From: Drosophila persimilis
Lineage: Eukaryota; Arthropoda; Insecta; Diptera; Drosophilidae
NCBI RefSeq assembly: GCF_003286085.1
Contig: NW_020825317.1
Span: 2,666,001-2,730,000 of the forward strand
Length of the DNA: 64,000 bases
Direction: 5' to 3'
The position numbers and the translations under genes are program-made. This document shows positions 45,201-57,219 of the stretch, piece after piece; position 1 is the stretch's first letter; each line of letters starts with the position of its first letter. The notes under the pieces are model-generated. The model worked only from the letters and a program-made list of their open reading frames with translations, was not told the DNA's origin and did no database searches.

Positions 45201-47255
45201 AGGAGAAGCGAAAATAGAGCCAAACTTATAATTGGAATCAATCACAGGGCATGTCGAACTCGGTTCTGGGCATGAGGTGGGGTCTTGTAGCTGTGGCTTT
45301 TGTCTTCGCATCGATGGTGTTCAATGTCAATGGAAAATGCACTATGAAACCGAAAGCTGCTCTTTTGGCTGTTGCACAGGACTGCAGCAGACGGCAACAA
45401 TGGACTTCTCCGCCCATATAAGACAAATAATTAACACTTGCTCGAATAGGATCCTGTTGCCCGCCTAAACTCCACCCAACGACCCCCCATGGTGTTTCGC
45501 CTCGTAGGGCGGTTGATAATTAAATCTTTTCACCAAATTTCAAAGTGACTCGGGGTTGCCAATGAAAGTGCTGGACTGGGCCTGGTTTTCTGCTGATAAA
45601 GTTAAAATTGTCCAGCAACACGTAATTATAAGTCCACGACTCTGCTCACCTGTCCGGGCAGGTAACAGACGAGGGATATGCAGACGGTGTTCTCTTGCGC
45701 CATAAAGGCATTTAGCATTCAGACAGCACTTGCTCCCCCCACAGGAGTATTTCTGCATCTCTCTGTAGTTCTCCAAATGTCTCTATAAGAGTACGAGTAC
45801 TCATGGGTCCCGCAATGTGACTGTGCGTGTATCGCAATATCAGGCTTTTCTTTTAGAGTCTACTGTCACATCTGCAGGAGCAATTTTAAATATTTGTCCG
45901 GCATTCAACTGACTTGCCAGGCATTTTTAATATCCCCGACACTTTGAACGGCTACAGCAGGATTGCAGTAGGTCCCTGTAAGATTGGGATTATGGCGTAC
46001 TTATCATTAACGGTAAATCTGCAAAGTGAAATCAATTAATCCTCGTACAGAGTCGGACAGAACGCCGTTATTCCGGAGGGCACTCTATGTAGAAAGAAAT
46101 ATCCAGATATTAGGACAGACGTTATTAGCATAGTTGGGAGTATTACATATAGATGGGCGAAGATATTATGGTCAACGGATGTGACAAGAAAAAACTATAT
46201 CCACACGTATGGGTAAAACATACACACCCACGCCGCGTTTCATCAGAAGGCCCTAATTGGATACTCTTGCACGGACTCGGAGAGCAGCAGCAGCATCAGG
46301 AACAGGGCCGCAGAACAACAGAAGCAGCCACGTTGATGGCCATAATTAATTGGATTTGGCAAACAATTTGTACAGGTTCGTTTTCAGGCTAAACTAACTT
46401 AGTTTGCTGCAAACTTTCCCAGAAAGAGAGCTGGACACAGGGCAGAGAAAACACAGCACACAGCATACAGCAGACGGAGGACAATGGATGCATTTAGCTG
46501 AAAATTGTTTTATTAGCTGTTCCGAAAAATACAGCATGCATCCGGACCCGCAACCACAACACACGAAAAACATACTAATTTTCACAAAGCGCCCGGGAGT
46601 GCTCACCACGACCTGACTATTATATTCAGGATAGGAATGGCATGTATTAAGTTGCAAGTTCTAAATAAAAGAGGGTGTAGATCTAAACGCTGTCTTTGGA
46701 TCCGAATGCGAACCTCAGTTACAATGCTGATTCGTTTTGTATGTTCGTGCAGCGAATTTTGTTGCGAAGTTTTGGAATTCTCAGCAAACTACTCTATTCC
46801 CACTTGATTTACTATTGCCTTGACGGAAATCATTCTTCTTGTGGCTTGTAGGACATCTATAACTTATTGAAGAACACGGTAGCATCAAAACCATGGGGGG
46901 AGATTAACCCTGATCACTTGAGCACTACCAACGAGACCTCAGATTTTTGTAAGAAATCAGCTTACACTAATGGTAACGGCAATGGGCAGCTTTTCCTTTT
47001 CTGCTGCGGCTGGCACTTACCTGCCTGCCACTCGGCACTACGAAAGCCAAAGCTACGAAATCATAGAAAGGCTTTGATTTGGAGGCCGGCTAATCGCAGC
47101 CCTGAGTATCAGGTGTCCATGGCAGCCAAACCAAGCGGGGCCTTGCCAGAGGAGTGCCCGGAGCTGTGATTCACAAATGGCAGGTCAAGGAAGTGGCAGA
47201 ATAGCAAACACTATAAAATCTCAATAAGTCACAAAATCTTTGTGGCAGAACGCAT
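42291..47255. other. unique non-coding DNA
   Basis: No gene supported. Frames such as 42462-42815, 44634-45026 and 46867-47169 (100-130 codons) have no recognisable domains and overlap antisense frames. A small minus frame at 43002-43190 was considered and left uncalled. Confidence 0.45.
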
Positions 47256-47385
47256 CTTATACTCGATACTCAAAATAAGTTTAAGGGTATATTAGCGTGT
47301 AACATCCAGAAGGAAGCGTTTCCGACCCCATAAAGAATATATATTCCTGATCAGCATCAACAGCCGAGTCGATACAGCCATTAAT
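47256..47385 (+). mobile_element. ISY crumb, start portion
   Basis: CTCGATACTCAAAATAAGTT, GTGTAACATCCAGAAGGAAG, CGTTTCCGACCCCATAAAG and CTGATCAGCATCAACAGCCG follow in family order, then it breaks off into the dispersed repeat. Confidence 0.75.
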
Positions 47386-47399
47386 ATATTTTTGTTTGT

Positions 47400-47672
47400 T
47401 TTTTAATCTTAGCCGTAGTAGCCGCACAAAGTGGAAGTCTATTCAAACTAAATATGTGTATTGGGCGAGTAATCCGAGCCGAACAAGAATGAACATGAGC
47501 TTTAAATTCTAATTTAATGTTATTGATTCGAGGCAACGTTGTTGCCCAATGTCGCGATGTAAGAACGAAAACCGTAAACACAGTAGCAGCCAGCGGGGTA
47601 GGGGCAGGTGAGCATGTTACTAAAAGCTACTATCAATACACTCCATGTGTCGGGGAACACATTGATTAACAG
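47400..47672 (-). repeat. dispersed repeat, copy 2 (possible solo LTR or LTR piece)
   Basis: Inverted relative of 15410-15690. It shares CCACTTTGTGCGGC, GGCAACGTTGTTGCCC, ATGTCGCGATGTAAGAACG, CAGTAGCAGCCAGCGGGGTA and CCATGTGTCGGGG. The end near the AT microsatellite reads TGTTAATCAATGTG on the minus strand. Family unknown; an LTR fossil is one possibility. Confidence 0.55.
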
Positions 47673-48214
47673 ATATATATATATATATATGTCGATATCA
47701 ATATAATATTGTGGGACCTTTTTGAAGCAACAACACAATTTGATTCGTCTAAAAAAGATTTATTTTGATTATAAGTGAAAAGATTATTTACACGTGATTG
47801 ATAACTTCAGATAAGAGAATCAACAATTAAATATTTATGCTCCTATTCTTCAATACTTCGATGCTTCAATTATTATTTAACTTTTTGAGCACTTTAGCTT
47901 AACACTAAATTTAGACTTTCAATATTATTTTCAATATTATTTTATTAACACCTTAGCTCTATACGAGTATTTCATAATGTTTTTATTTGACAGCTAATCG
48001 TCTTTATTCGATAGTTTATCGCCTTTATCGATATGTGGCACCACCTCCCAAAAAGCTTATCATTGGAGTCACATATGCATGTGTACAAAGCTTACATCGT
48101 TATACATTGTACATCTGTATATATAATTTTTTTTTATGTTGTTCGTAAAATAAAATATATTTTATAGGTTAAATAAATCATAAGATTCCATGTTTATTTT
48201 TTTACTGACAGCAC
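47673..48214. other. AT-rich sequence, nothing recognised
   Basis: It begins with an AT microsatellite at 47673-47690. A TATCGATA octamer at 48033-48040 has the DREF/BEAF core, but in AT-rich DNA one site alone proves nothing. Confidence 0.35.
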
Positions 48215-48270
48215 CCGGTATAAATGTAGAGCCGCGGCCCTTTTCGCGGCTTACAACGTTTCCGCTCGTG
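48215..48270 (+). mobile_element. ISY crumb, terminal end only
   Basis: CCCGGTATAAATGTAGAGCC, then GCGGCTTACAACGTTTCCG and CTCGTGTTT make up the last ~55 bp of the family, including the terminal stem. Confidence 0.7.
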
Positions 48271-48593
48271 TTTATTAAAATAACCATACAAACGCAATTC
48301 TATTATATTATAGATTATTATTAGAATAGATTACCAATTACCTCCAATTACATACAATACCCTACTTAAAATAATTTTAATAATTTAATAATTAATTAAA
48401 TAAATTCCTTTCGATGACTACATTAATTAATATGCCTGCTCAAAGTCGTTCAATAGTCGATTAATTGATTTTTTATTACCAAATATTACCAAATGATTTT
48501 TATTGTATTTTATTTACTTTCTTACTCAATGATAAATTCAATTAAACAAATGAAAATATGCCGTTCTGCATGCGAATTAATTGATTTTAAGTA

Positions 48594-48620
48594 CAGTAGA
48601 ATACGTTTTTAACGACACTC
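48594..48620 (+). repeat. pogo-like element, left terminal inverted repeat
   Basis: CAGTAGAATACGTTTTTAAC and the following GACACTC, preceded by TA. It pairs with 49456-49482. Confidence 0.8.
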
Positions 48621-49455
48621 AAGGGACCGACGATTTTAGGTCGTTATACCCGGAAGACCAACAGAGGCAAACAATTTTTTTATTTTTTATTTTATTGTTG
48701 CCATGTTTGTAATAGGTTTGAAAATAAAACTATTTAATTTATTAATCAAAACTAAAAATTTAGTTCAATAACATGGTTTTTTCATAAAAAGTCGTCTATG
48801 TACATAAACCGCATATTCATAAGCATAATATATCAAGACTAAATTCTATATGTGGTTTTTCTTTTTATTTTTAATATATATAATCAGTAATATTTGATTG
48901 TTTAGCAGTAGTTTTTGACATATAAAAACAGTCGAGCACAGCATTATTTAAACGAGGCATGCTGTGCGTTAACCTGTCGTCATTAAAATTTTAATGGACA
49001 AATCTATTCAGAATTTCTGCAGCCTTAAATGACTCCAAAAGGTGATGACACATCTTCCTTTTGATTTTCGACGTTGTCGTCGCTGTCCTGTCCGTCATCT
49101 AATATATTTTTAACAATTTTGTCTTCGGAAGGTTCCCCACAAATCGCCACACCATTGTCAATAAGAACATATTCATCCAGTTCTTCCTTTGAAATCGGCG
49201 CCGATCACTGATAAATACATATGTACATACATTTCTAAGAGCGTCGCTTAATGCTTTATTTTTTTGGCATTATTTTGTTGTATTTTTCTTTCGGCACGTC
49301 GCAATAGCCGGTTGAATTGTGAAAAATTTCGTCGGTATAAGCGGTAAGTCGCTAAAAGCGGAGACGTACTAAGCTAAGGCCCTTTTATATAAGTTTGTAT
49401 GGGGACCAACCAAGTCATCGAATTTTTGTCACTATGGCCGGACGGACGCTATAAG

Positions 49456-49482
49456 CAGAGTCGTTATAACCGGACTCTACTG
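49456..49482 (-). repeat. pogo-like element, right terminal inverted repeat
   Basis: CAGAGTCGTTATAACCGGAC and the following TCTACTG, followed by TA. It is the inverted partner of the left repeat. Confidence 0.8.
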
Positions 49483-52400
49483 TATTTGTATTAGTTTCTA
49501 TGTAGATGAATAATATTTGATGAGGTCTCCGATGGTTAACACCTCGGTGGAAAATGATTCGTGATGGTGCATTATTATAGGCTAAGAGAGACAAGCGTTG
49601 TCCTTATTAGTATTTATTCAATGGTGGGTATGTGAGAATCCAAGAGACGAATTAAAACCGATGCAAAAAAAAAGTCGATCAAATTAGCAATAGCAAAAAA
49701 AAAATACCGATGGGTGCATTTTAGTATTAGGCAAGAACTTTTTATTAGGGTTCTTAGTGCCATGGTGAGTTTATGCCAATGATGGTGAGGGTGCGTAAGA
49801 TTGTCTATAGTGCAAAGGTCATTCAAGTAGTTTTTTCCTATTTCAAATTCAGTGGATTATATGTTAGTATAAACGAATCGATTATTTAAGACGGCAACAA
49901 CTAGACAGAGTTTGACCGAACAGACACCTACAATTTATCTGAAGATACTCCATGTTATTTATCTGAAGAATATCTTTTAACTTAATAACAATATTTTTGG
50001 GAGGCAATATTCTTATTGCAGTTCAGAAGTGCCGCAGCGATCGCGAGATATTTCTTGGACGCTGATCCAGCTGTTTTTGTGGTTGATGTTGGCAACATTC
50101 TTGTTAACTTACATACAGATACATAGAAATATATGGACACTGTTTGATCACTGTGCGTTTTCCTTATTATTATTTTTAATTATTAATTTCCTAGAAAACG
50201 AATTAAGACCGATGTAACAGTTAGCCGCGCAAAAGAAAAGTCGACCTACACCACTACTAACGCACCTATGTAAACCACTTTAAGCGGTATGAATCTTCAC
50301 CGGATGAGAGTTTTAAATGAAGGAATGTAATTTTACTGTAGTTTTATTTAAATTGAAGTATTTAATTGCCGGGACTTCTGCAGAAAAGCTTACGCCGAGG
50401 TGTGTCAATGCTCACATGAGTCTTATGCCAACAACAGCAGCAACAACAAAGGACGCGACAATATAGAAAAATATAATACAAATATATGAATAAATTGTTA
50501 CTCCTCGTTGTCGCTGTCGCTGTGACTGTGACTGTGGCTATACCCCATCTTTCAGCTTGGTCCTAGTGCCTGGATGGAAGTTGAAACACCCACGACACAC
50601 CACCGTCACACATTGTGGCATTTTAAGCGGAAAATATGCCGCACTTCCGGCTCGTTTTGGTTGTTGTTTGTTGTACTGCATGGAATGGGGTGGCGGGAGG
50701 ACGGGCCATCCAGACGGCATCAAGGCCTGGTCGTGCACCGACCGGAGTCGAAGAAATTCGAGTCGTGTTGACTTGGTTACCGTTATAAGACAGGCAAAGC
50801 AACTGGAACAACAGGCAGGCATCTTCACCTCTCTCTTTCTTCCTCTCTGTGCCTCTGCGTCTTCCTTTTTGTTTGTGTGTGTGTAAATTTACTGCTTTCA
50901 TATTTACAAATATATATACAAATATAAGTATATAGATTATAATGCCAGCGTGAATGCGGAACTAAAAGCCAGCAGAGAAAAGTGTTGATAGAGAGCAACA
51001 CGAGTTCTGGGAGTCGGAGTCCGCAAGAAGGTAACAAGCGAACCACGGAACAACCCTGACGGAGAGAGCCACCGCCAGAAGCTAGTACTTTGAACACCGA
51101 AGCGAAAACTCATCACACAAATTAAATTACACAATCCAAATACGCTTTCGTTTCATTCTTAATTGCCCAAACGAATTTAGGACTTGCCGTTCCGCCTTGA
51201 ATCGGATCGGACGCTGCTTGAAATTTGTTTGCGCCCCGAAATTCTGTTAGCTTACCTGGAAATAACTCTGAACGAAACCAGTCCAACGTTTGAAGTATAA
51301 ATATCTATACATATATATTATTGGAATCTAATTCAATGTCGTGTTACACGGAAGTTAAATATACAAACATGATTTAGTGATCCAAGGTCTTTCAAGATCC
51401 AAAAAAATTATGGTTTGGGTACATTAACCTTTTTCAAGAAAATCTGCTTTTAGAAAAGTCCATAAGAAATATTTTTAAGACTAATGCTTCTCTCAAACGA
51501 TTCAACATAGTCAGGGTAATCAGACTGGTCCCAAAACTCGCTTAGAATCAGCTGAATCGTAGTGCCGAATACTTTCGTTTAAATAATTGAACTCTATTCA
51601 TTGAAATGTTCTCACATGTAATTTCGCATCCAATCTCAAACACCAAATAATAAACAATCTTAATGAAGATAATTGTACAACAAGCGCAATGGGATTAATT
51701 TTGGAATGCATATCTCAGTGTTGATCGATGATAATTAAATGAATTGAATCCGCGAATACCATCACAAGGTGTCCGCAAGAATCGTTGTGCATCCTCACAC
51801 AAAAGTGTCACAGGTTTCGGGAAATGAAAAAAGCTTTTTACCTCCCAAACCACTCTTATTTACTCGCCACTCTGCAGTAGGGGGTCTTTAGTTAGATCTG
51901 GCATTTAAAGCAATGGAAATGTTCGGCATCCAGCGAAAAAAAGGTATTGGGTTTCGGGTTGTGGCCGGGGAAGAGCTCATTAGGTGAGGTGACTGCAGCA
52001 AGAGCAGGAGCTGGGAGCAGAAACGGTAGGTGCAGGAAAGGGGAGCGGTGTCGAAACGAATCGAAATGGAATACCCTGACAAACAATGGACCAGTGGCGT
52101 TCATTATCAGCTACCACAATCCGAACGGCACGACACAACACGACATGGACAAGGGAAAAATTTCAAAAGAAAATGGCAAGCAGCAGTAGCCTGTGAAGGC
52201 CAGGCCAGGACAGGACATGCTTCTGGACAGTGTAGGGCAGGACAGAACAGGACAGGATAGTCCCGGACTAAGGACGAAGAAGTCTCAGCCTTGGCCAAAG
52301 TTTTGGTGTGAAACTAAATTGGAATTAAAAGCACAATAAAGACAGCTTTCCAGCTGGACGGGACAAGGCCAGGGACTGGCAAGAAAGCAGACAGTCAGGC

Positions 52401-53449
52401 AGACAGCCAACATGCCAGACAGCAGCATGGGGAGATAGAAAGATATAACCAGGAGTCGAACAGTCCCCCCGTCTGCGGCGAGGGTCTTAGTACGAAATGA
52501 TTTATGGCTGTTTGCATGCTTGCCTACTCCGGATCTTGATCCGGGTCTGGTATGGTGCTGGATCTGGCTGCTCTCAACGACTGAAAATTGTTTCAAGAAT
52601 CTAACAAAACGAAGAAGTTTGCATTAGGGGACCATTAGAAACTTGGGTTGACTTGTAGCCCTACTGTCTCCATCTCTTTGAGTCGCTAAGAGTTGAATTA
52701 CATATGTGTATGTACAACGGAAATTGATACAAACACACTAACGACTCATTTGATATAAATTGATTTACCAGCGATTGTGGCAGACATACCACATATTGTG
52801 ATGATACCACAATGACAGTCAAGCAAAAAAAAAGTAAGCTCCATAAATATTGTGAATCTCTTCTAATCTAACATTATACATTTATTTAATATGAGTGTTA
52901 GCCTTAGCGTAAGACTTAAACTAGCACTGGCATCGAAGAACTTTTCCATCAATTGCCAGACGTCGACTGTGGTTTCCAAAGAAGGTTTACGACAGGCACA
53001 AAACGGGTAGTCCTGTTCGACGACAGGAAATGACAACAGCAAATGTACTTTCTCCACTTTCCAATCAACTGAAATCCGGAGAAAAGTTTTGCAACGAGCT
53101 TCAACGAAGGGCTTCAATTAAAACCCTGAACGCTTACGAAAGCCACAACCGCAGAGCACTAATGTATTAAGGGTCGAATTATTTAGAACATTCAACTTTT
53201 ATTTAAAGTATTTGTATGATAAATCACAGGTAAGTCACCACCTACATAGTATTGTCCGACGCGTATATCCGTGTGGTAGAGCTTTCGAATTCTGTGCAGC
53301 CAAAAGTGTTGTATTGAAGATGTCGTTTCCTATTCCTCGGACCAAAGGCGAGAATATAAGCACATGGACGGGATGTCCTGGAACTGCATTGAGAGCCCTC
53401 AGACATCTAATTCTCTATATAGGTATGTATATCTGAAGTTACTCATATA
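49483..53449. other. unique non-coding DNA
   Basis: No gene supported. A short motif (ACGAATTAAAACCGATG..AAAAGTCGA) at about 49648-49680 recurs loosely at about 50198-50245. The frames at 50557-50886 and 50538-50828 are antisense to each other. Otherwise it is ordinary non-coding DNA. Confidence 0.45.
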
Positions 53450-53800
53450 ATTATATCCGGTACTTAAAGAGTATTCGTGTAGACGTATGGCTATTTGGAA
53501 CAGCAAGAAAGTGACGTTTTCGCCGCCATAAAGTATTAATATTCTTACTCAGAGTTACTCCCAATGTTACTTTCCACGTTACTTGCAGGATCTGCTACTC
53601 ATCCAAAGATATGTAATTTTCAAAGGTCTCAGGGTCTACAAATGATCCTTTTGTAATAAAACAATAAAATATAATGTATATAAAATATTTGGCCAATGGT
53701 TCCTATGGCAGCTATACTATGTATCGCTCTGATCGAATACATCAGATATATAGTAAACGTTGTCGAATCGATATAAGACTTTATGTTTTATTGTTTTATA
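53450..53800 (+). mobile_element. DINE-1/INE-1-like element, diverged
   Basis: It opens TATATCCGGTACTTAAAGAG, like the family's TATACCCGTTACTC end. Next are GCCGCCATAAAGTATTAATATTCTTAC, and further on GGTTCCTATGGCAGCTATAC followed by GCTCTGATCG, which is the DINE-1 internal motif in its usual place. It differs from the ISY copies and resembles the 21-kb remnant's subfamily. Confidence 0.6.
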
Positions 53801-53824
53801 CCAAAAGGAACACTTTAAGATCAG

Positions 53825-53925
53825 GGTTTAAGACCATTGCACTATGGTCCGAACGACCACTTTTGTTGGCCAAAACCTAATTTTTAAAAGTCAAAACTAA
53901 AACCAATGCATTGGTGCCGACACAT
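53825..53925 (-). repeat. dispersed repeat related to 20.1 kb
   Basis: TTGCACTATGGTCC followed by CTTTTGTTGGCCAAAACC matches, inverted, the right edge of the repeat at 20090-20362. Short and of unknown family. Confidence 0.4.
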
Positions 53926-53968
53926 TTTTTTTCGCCCATACAAATAAACGCAACCCTAATGTACATAC

Positions 53969-53970
<2 letters not shown>

Positions 53971-53999
<29 letters not shown>

Positions 54000-54034
54000 T
54001 GTATGTATGTATGTATGTATGTATGTATGTATGT
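53971..54034. repeat. (ATGT)n microsatellite
   Basis: About sixteen uninterrupted ATGT units. The run of cysteine/methionine/tyrosine/valine codons in overlapping frames is an artefact of it. Confidence 0.95.
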
Positions 54035-56240
54035 ACATTTGGTGGGGCTGTCACAGCTGCCTTTTTCCAGGGTTCAGCAAGAGCGGAGTGGCTTTCAACT
54101 GTGAATCTCCGCCGCACAATTTCAGATGTGACAAAGTTTTCAAGCGTCAACAAAAAGCAAAGCTATTTTCGGGGCAAGTTTATCGCTTTGCCGTTATTGA
54201 AAATGAAATAGCAGAGAGAGTTTTTGGCTCGGTCCTACAACCCTTTCTACACTCTCGGCGCACACGTTCGAGGAAAGTAATCTGCATATGCTTACATACA
54301 TACGTATACATGCATATGTACGTACGGAACAAAACATACAGTTTATTAAACTCTCTCCACACACACACACACGTGCACATATATAGTGGGGCAAACATCG
54401 AGAGCAGTGGTATATTGAGAGGAGAGATAGACAAGATGACGGTAGCTAAAAATGGGCAACAAGCAAACAAACAAAACTTTTACATACTCTTTAGACGCCA
54501 AAGGGTTACCATGCGTTGAGAATCATCTTGAAGGTCCCCCCTTCAATACAATGACATTTCAGACTCAAAGGTGCAGAGATGCTAGCAGAAAAAGGCAAAT
54601 GAAATGGAAAACTGTATAATCAAAGGAGTGCAAAATTAATTAAATGAAAAGTGTGAAAGGGAAAAAACCGAAAATGAATGATATAGAGTCACCCCCCATG
54701 GACGCGAACGTCACTGAAAGGGAAACAAAGAAAAACGTCAAAGATATAGCCCACACACAATAGAGTGCAATAGGAAGAAGAATAAGCAACAAGTACACTG
54801 TGAACAATATCCTGTCCTAAAAAACACCACAAGAAAGGTCCAAAATATTTAGTAGGTAAACCTTTTTTTTTTGTCAAAATATGGAAATCGGGACATCTGT
54901 AAATTCTCTATTTATGGAGTATACCATATGTCTTTATTTTGTATGCTATTTTCTCTAAATTCTCATGAGAGTTATTGCTTTTATTCCTTAAAGCATTTTT
55001 TTAACGCCACTTAATTTTTATTTTTTTTTTTTAAACAAGACTAATCGAATCAAAATAATAAAAATAGAATAAGAACGGATCCCTTATGTGGACTCGTATA
55101 TACAAAATATATGAGAGCATCTCCTTATTCTATAAATTCTTTATCTTGTTTGTTTTCCGCATACTTTTTTACTCCCTTTTTGATCCGCTGCGCTCAAAGG
55201 AAAAGTGGGTAAAGCACACAGAACAAACAATAAGCAAACAAACAAGCAAAAATGTCACACATTCATCATACGTTATATTGTGAAAGTGGATGTGGATGTG
55301 AACAGACCAGACCAGACCTACTCCCAGCCAGCCGGGCAAGGTTTTGGACCTGGGTCGGAGTCTGGAACAGGTTCAGGTCCTGGGACAGGAAGTGGTAGAC
55401 CAAGAGTAGTATCAGGGACAGGGGCAGACAATCTCGCGTTGCCCATGGCCAGCCGCATATTGTTGTGCCCACATGGACACAGAAGCAGAGTTGAGCTTCA
55501 GCTTTGGGTCAAAGTTGGCCTCTGCCCTTGCCACCGACGAAAGGGGGGTGGCCGGATGGCGGCAGAGAGCGGTACGCCCACCCAGCGCAGAGGTGCGGTT
55601 GCAAAACTATGGAAAAAGTGCAAAAAGGTCAGTAAATTAATGTGCAAAACGGTCACTGGATAAACGTTGAATGTGTCATCCTTTAGATGTGTACGTCTCC
55701 TGTGTGGGTGTGTATGTATATGTGTGTGTATATGTATATGTTGGTAGCCGTATTTAAAAAGTATGTGTATGTGTGGGTGCGTTAAAGCAAAGCCGCCCCA
55801 TGACCCACCAGGTCCACAGAAGGCTGGACACCCAGAGGAAAATTTTGCTTTGAGTTGCGGCCTCCGACACGCCCAAAAGCCACTCACACAGCAAAACAAA
55901 CAAACCATACACAAGCACACATATGCATACACACAGTAAATATATACATATGTACATACATTCTGTTATGTTATCGAAATCTATCGTTTCTGAATGACTT
56001 CGCTACTCCTAAAAATTGTTCGATTCGTTGCTTTAAGAAAAGAAACTGTGTTTGCTAATTATCCTGTGCGTTTTTAAACGATCGTGTTTTTGTTGTTTGT
56101 GTATTTATTTTTTTAATTTAAATTATTGTGTGCATTCTTAGCTTCTCCGCTCATTCTTACTGGCAGTTTCTATATGTCTTGTGCTCTGCACTCTCTCTGA
56201 GCCGCTCTCTGGTTTTATCTACCTTCTACTTATCTTTATG
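54035..56240. other. unique non-coding DNA
   Basis: No gene supported. Open frames at 53911-54519 and 55205-55663 include microsatellite or CAGG-type simple sequence (GGGACAGGAAGTGG-like around 55330-55430). TG-rich runs lie at 55700-55780. Confidence 0.45.
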
Positions 56241-56300
56241 ACTCAATCGACTTGACTATTGATGCTGATCATGGGTAATGGTCGGTAATATACACCTATA
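56241..56300 (-). mobile_element. ISY crumb, minus orientation
   Basis: CTCAATCGACTTGACTATTG followed by ATGCTGATCATGG is the family's 'GCTCAATCGACTCGGCTATTGATGCTGATCAAGAA' block. Confidence 0.6.
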
Positions 56301-56304
56301 GGGG

Positions 56305-56516
56305 TTAGATTAAAAACGCACAATCATAGAGAATGCCCATATCTACCAGGTTTTCGAATCTTGGTGGGATCGGATCATTATTACAACCAAAAGGAACAAC
56401 TAAATTTGCAGTGGATACGCAGCGCCCGACGACACGTTCTGACTGTCGCACGTCGTTCAATGTTGTAAATGTAGAGCTGCGGTCGCAGCAGCAACTCACA
56501 ACGTTCCCCCTTGTTA
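56305..56516 (+). mobile_element. ISY-family copy, 3' half
   Basis: From AAACGCACAATCATAGAGAA through GCAGCGCCCGACGACACG to CTGCGGTCGCAGCAGCAACT and AACGTTCCCCCTTGTT. The GA-rich segment and the CGGCGTCTGCCGG segment are deleted. Confidence 0.85.
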
Positions 56517-56600
56517 TACCCGATACTCAAAATTAGTACAGGGGTGTATTAGATTTTTGGTGAAAATGGATGTGTGTAACGTCCAGAAGGAAGCCTTATT
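56516..56600 (+). mobile_element. ISY-family copy, start, head-to-tail with the previous one
   Basis: TATACCCGATACTCAAAATT begins immediately where the preceding copy's CCTTGTT ends, and runs to GTAACGTCCAGAAGGAAG. The direct abutment, end to start without spacer, is a tandem junction of two copies. Confidence 0.85.
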
Positions 56601-57219
56601 TTCCCTGAAAGCTCCTGGTTATGGCAGCATAAACAGGATTTTAAATGCTGCCAAAAGGGTTTGCAAAGAAGTCTCCAATGGGAGAAATAAATAAATCCTG
56701 CTAGGACGGAAATCATAGATAGATTTGCATTTATTTTTCAATTTGAGGCTCTCTGAGATAATACAAAATTCGTTGGTATTGTGAGTCGCTCATTCCCCAT
56801 CGCTCCTTCTGTTAAATTAGATGTTACATTTTCCACTAATAAATCAATATTTAAATAATTCAAACTAATTGCGTCTACCCCAATGAATGGCTAAGAAGTT
56901 GTGGCTGTTGGGGTGGTGAGACGAGGGGGTTGTTTACCCGAATGATAATCGATTACCAGCTCACTTTTGGGGGTTGTTCAAATAATGGAGGAGATAAGCC
57001 TGATTGCAGTCTCTTGTGAGGAAGGGACATGATTATTATCATGATGTGCCGTTTTCATCTATAGGCTAAGGAGACCACAACAAGCTACAGGAAAATACAG
57101 TATACTCCTAGGTTGTAAATGTGGAATAAACTAATTGCTTTTCTTAGTTTAGTTTTCTGTTTTTTAGTTTTACCTTGCTTAGTTTTCTGACAAATGAGAA
57201 TATGTTGGATATTGGGAAT
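56601..57219. other. unique non-coding DNA
   Basis: Nothing recognised except short T-rich runs. Confidence 0.4.

Larger units (their letters stand above)
48594..49482 (-). mobile_element. pogo/Tigger-like DNA transposon, internally deleted
   Basis: Terminal inverted repeats are clear. The left end is CAGTAGAATACG..AACGACACTC; the right end, reverse-complemented, is CAGTAGAGTCCG..AACGACTCTG. Both are flanked by TA, the expected target duplication. A second, inner pair of related motifs (GGTCGTTATACCCGGA and TCGTCGGTATAAGCGG-like) may be subterminal repeats. Minus-strand frames near 48900-49210 give the acidic C-terminal tail of a pogo-type transposase: DEYVLIDNGVAICGEPSED, then ..SFKAAEILNRF.. 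and KQSNITDY, like the Tigger ending that closes with KQTSITDFF. The DDE catalytic core and the helix-turn-helix part are gone, so it cannot move itself. Confidence 0.8.

Noticed and set aside
48033-48040. TATCGATA DREF/BEAF-like site
   Set aside because: A single 8-mer in AT-rich DNA with no promoter next to it.
49648-50245. Loose direct repeat of ACGAATTAA.ACCGATG considered as paired element ends
   Set aside because: The similarity covers only a few dozen bases with a gap; no termini or coding sequence between them.
53911-54519. 202-codon frame containing (MYVC)n
   Set aside because: Generated by the ATGT microsatellite.
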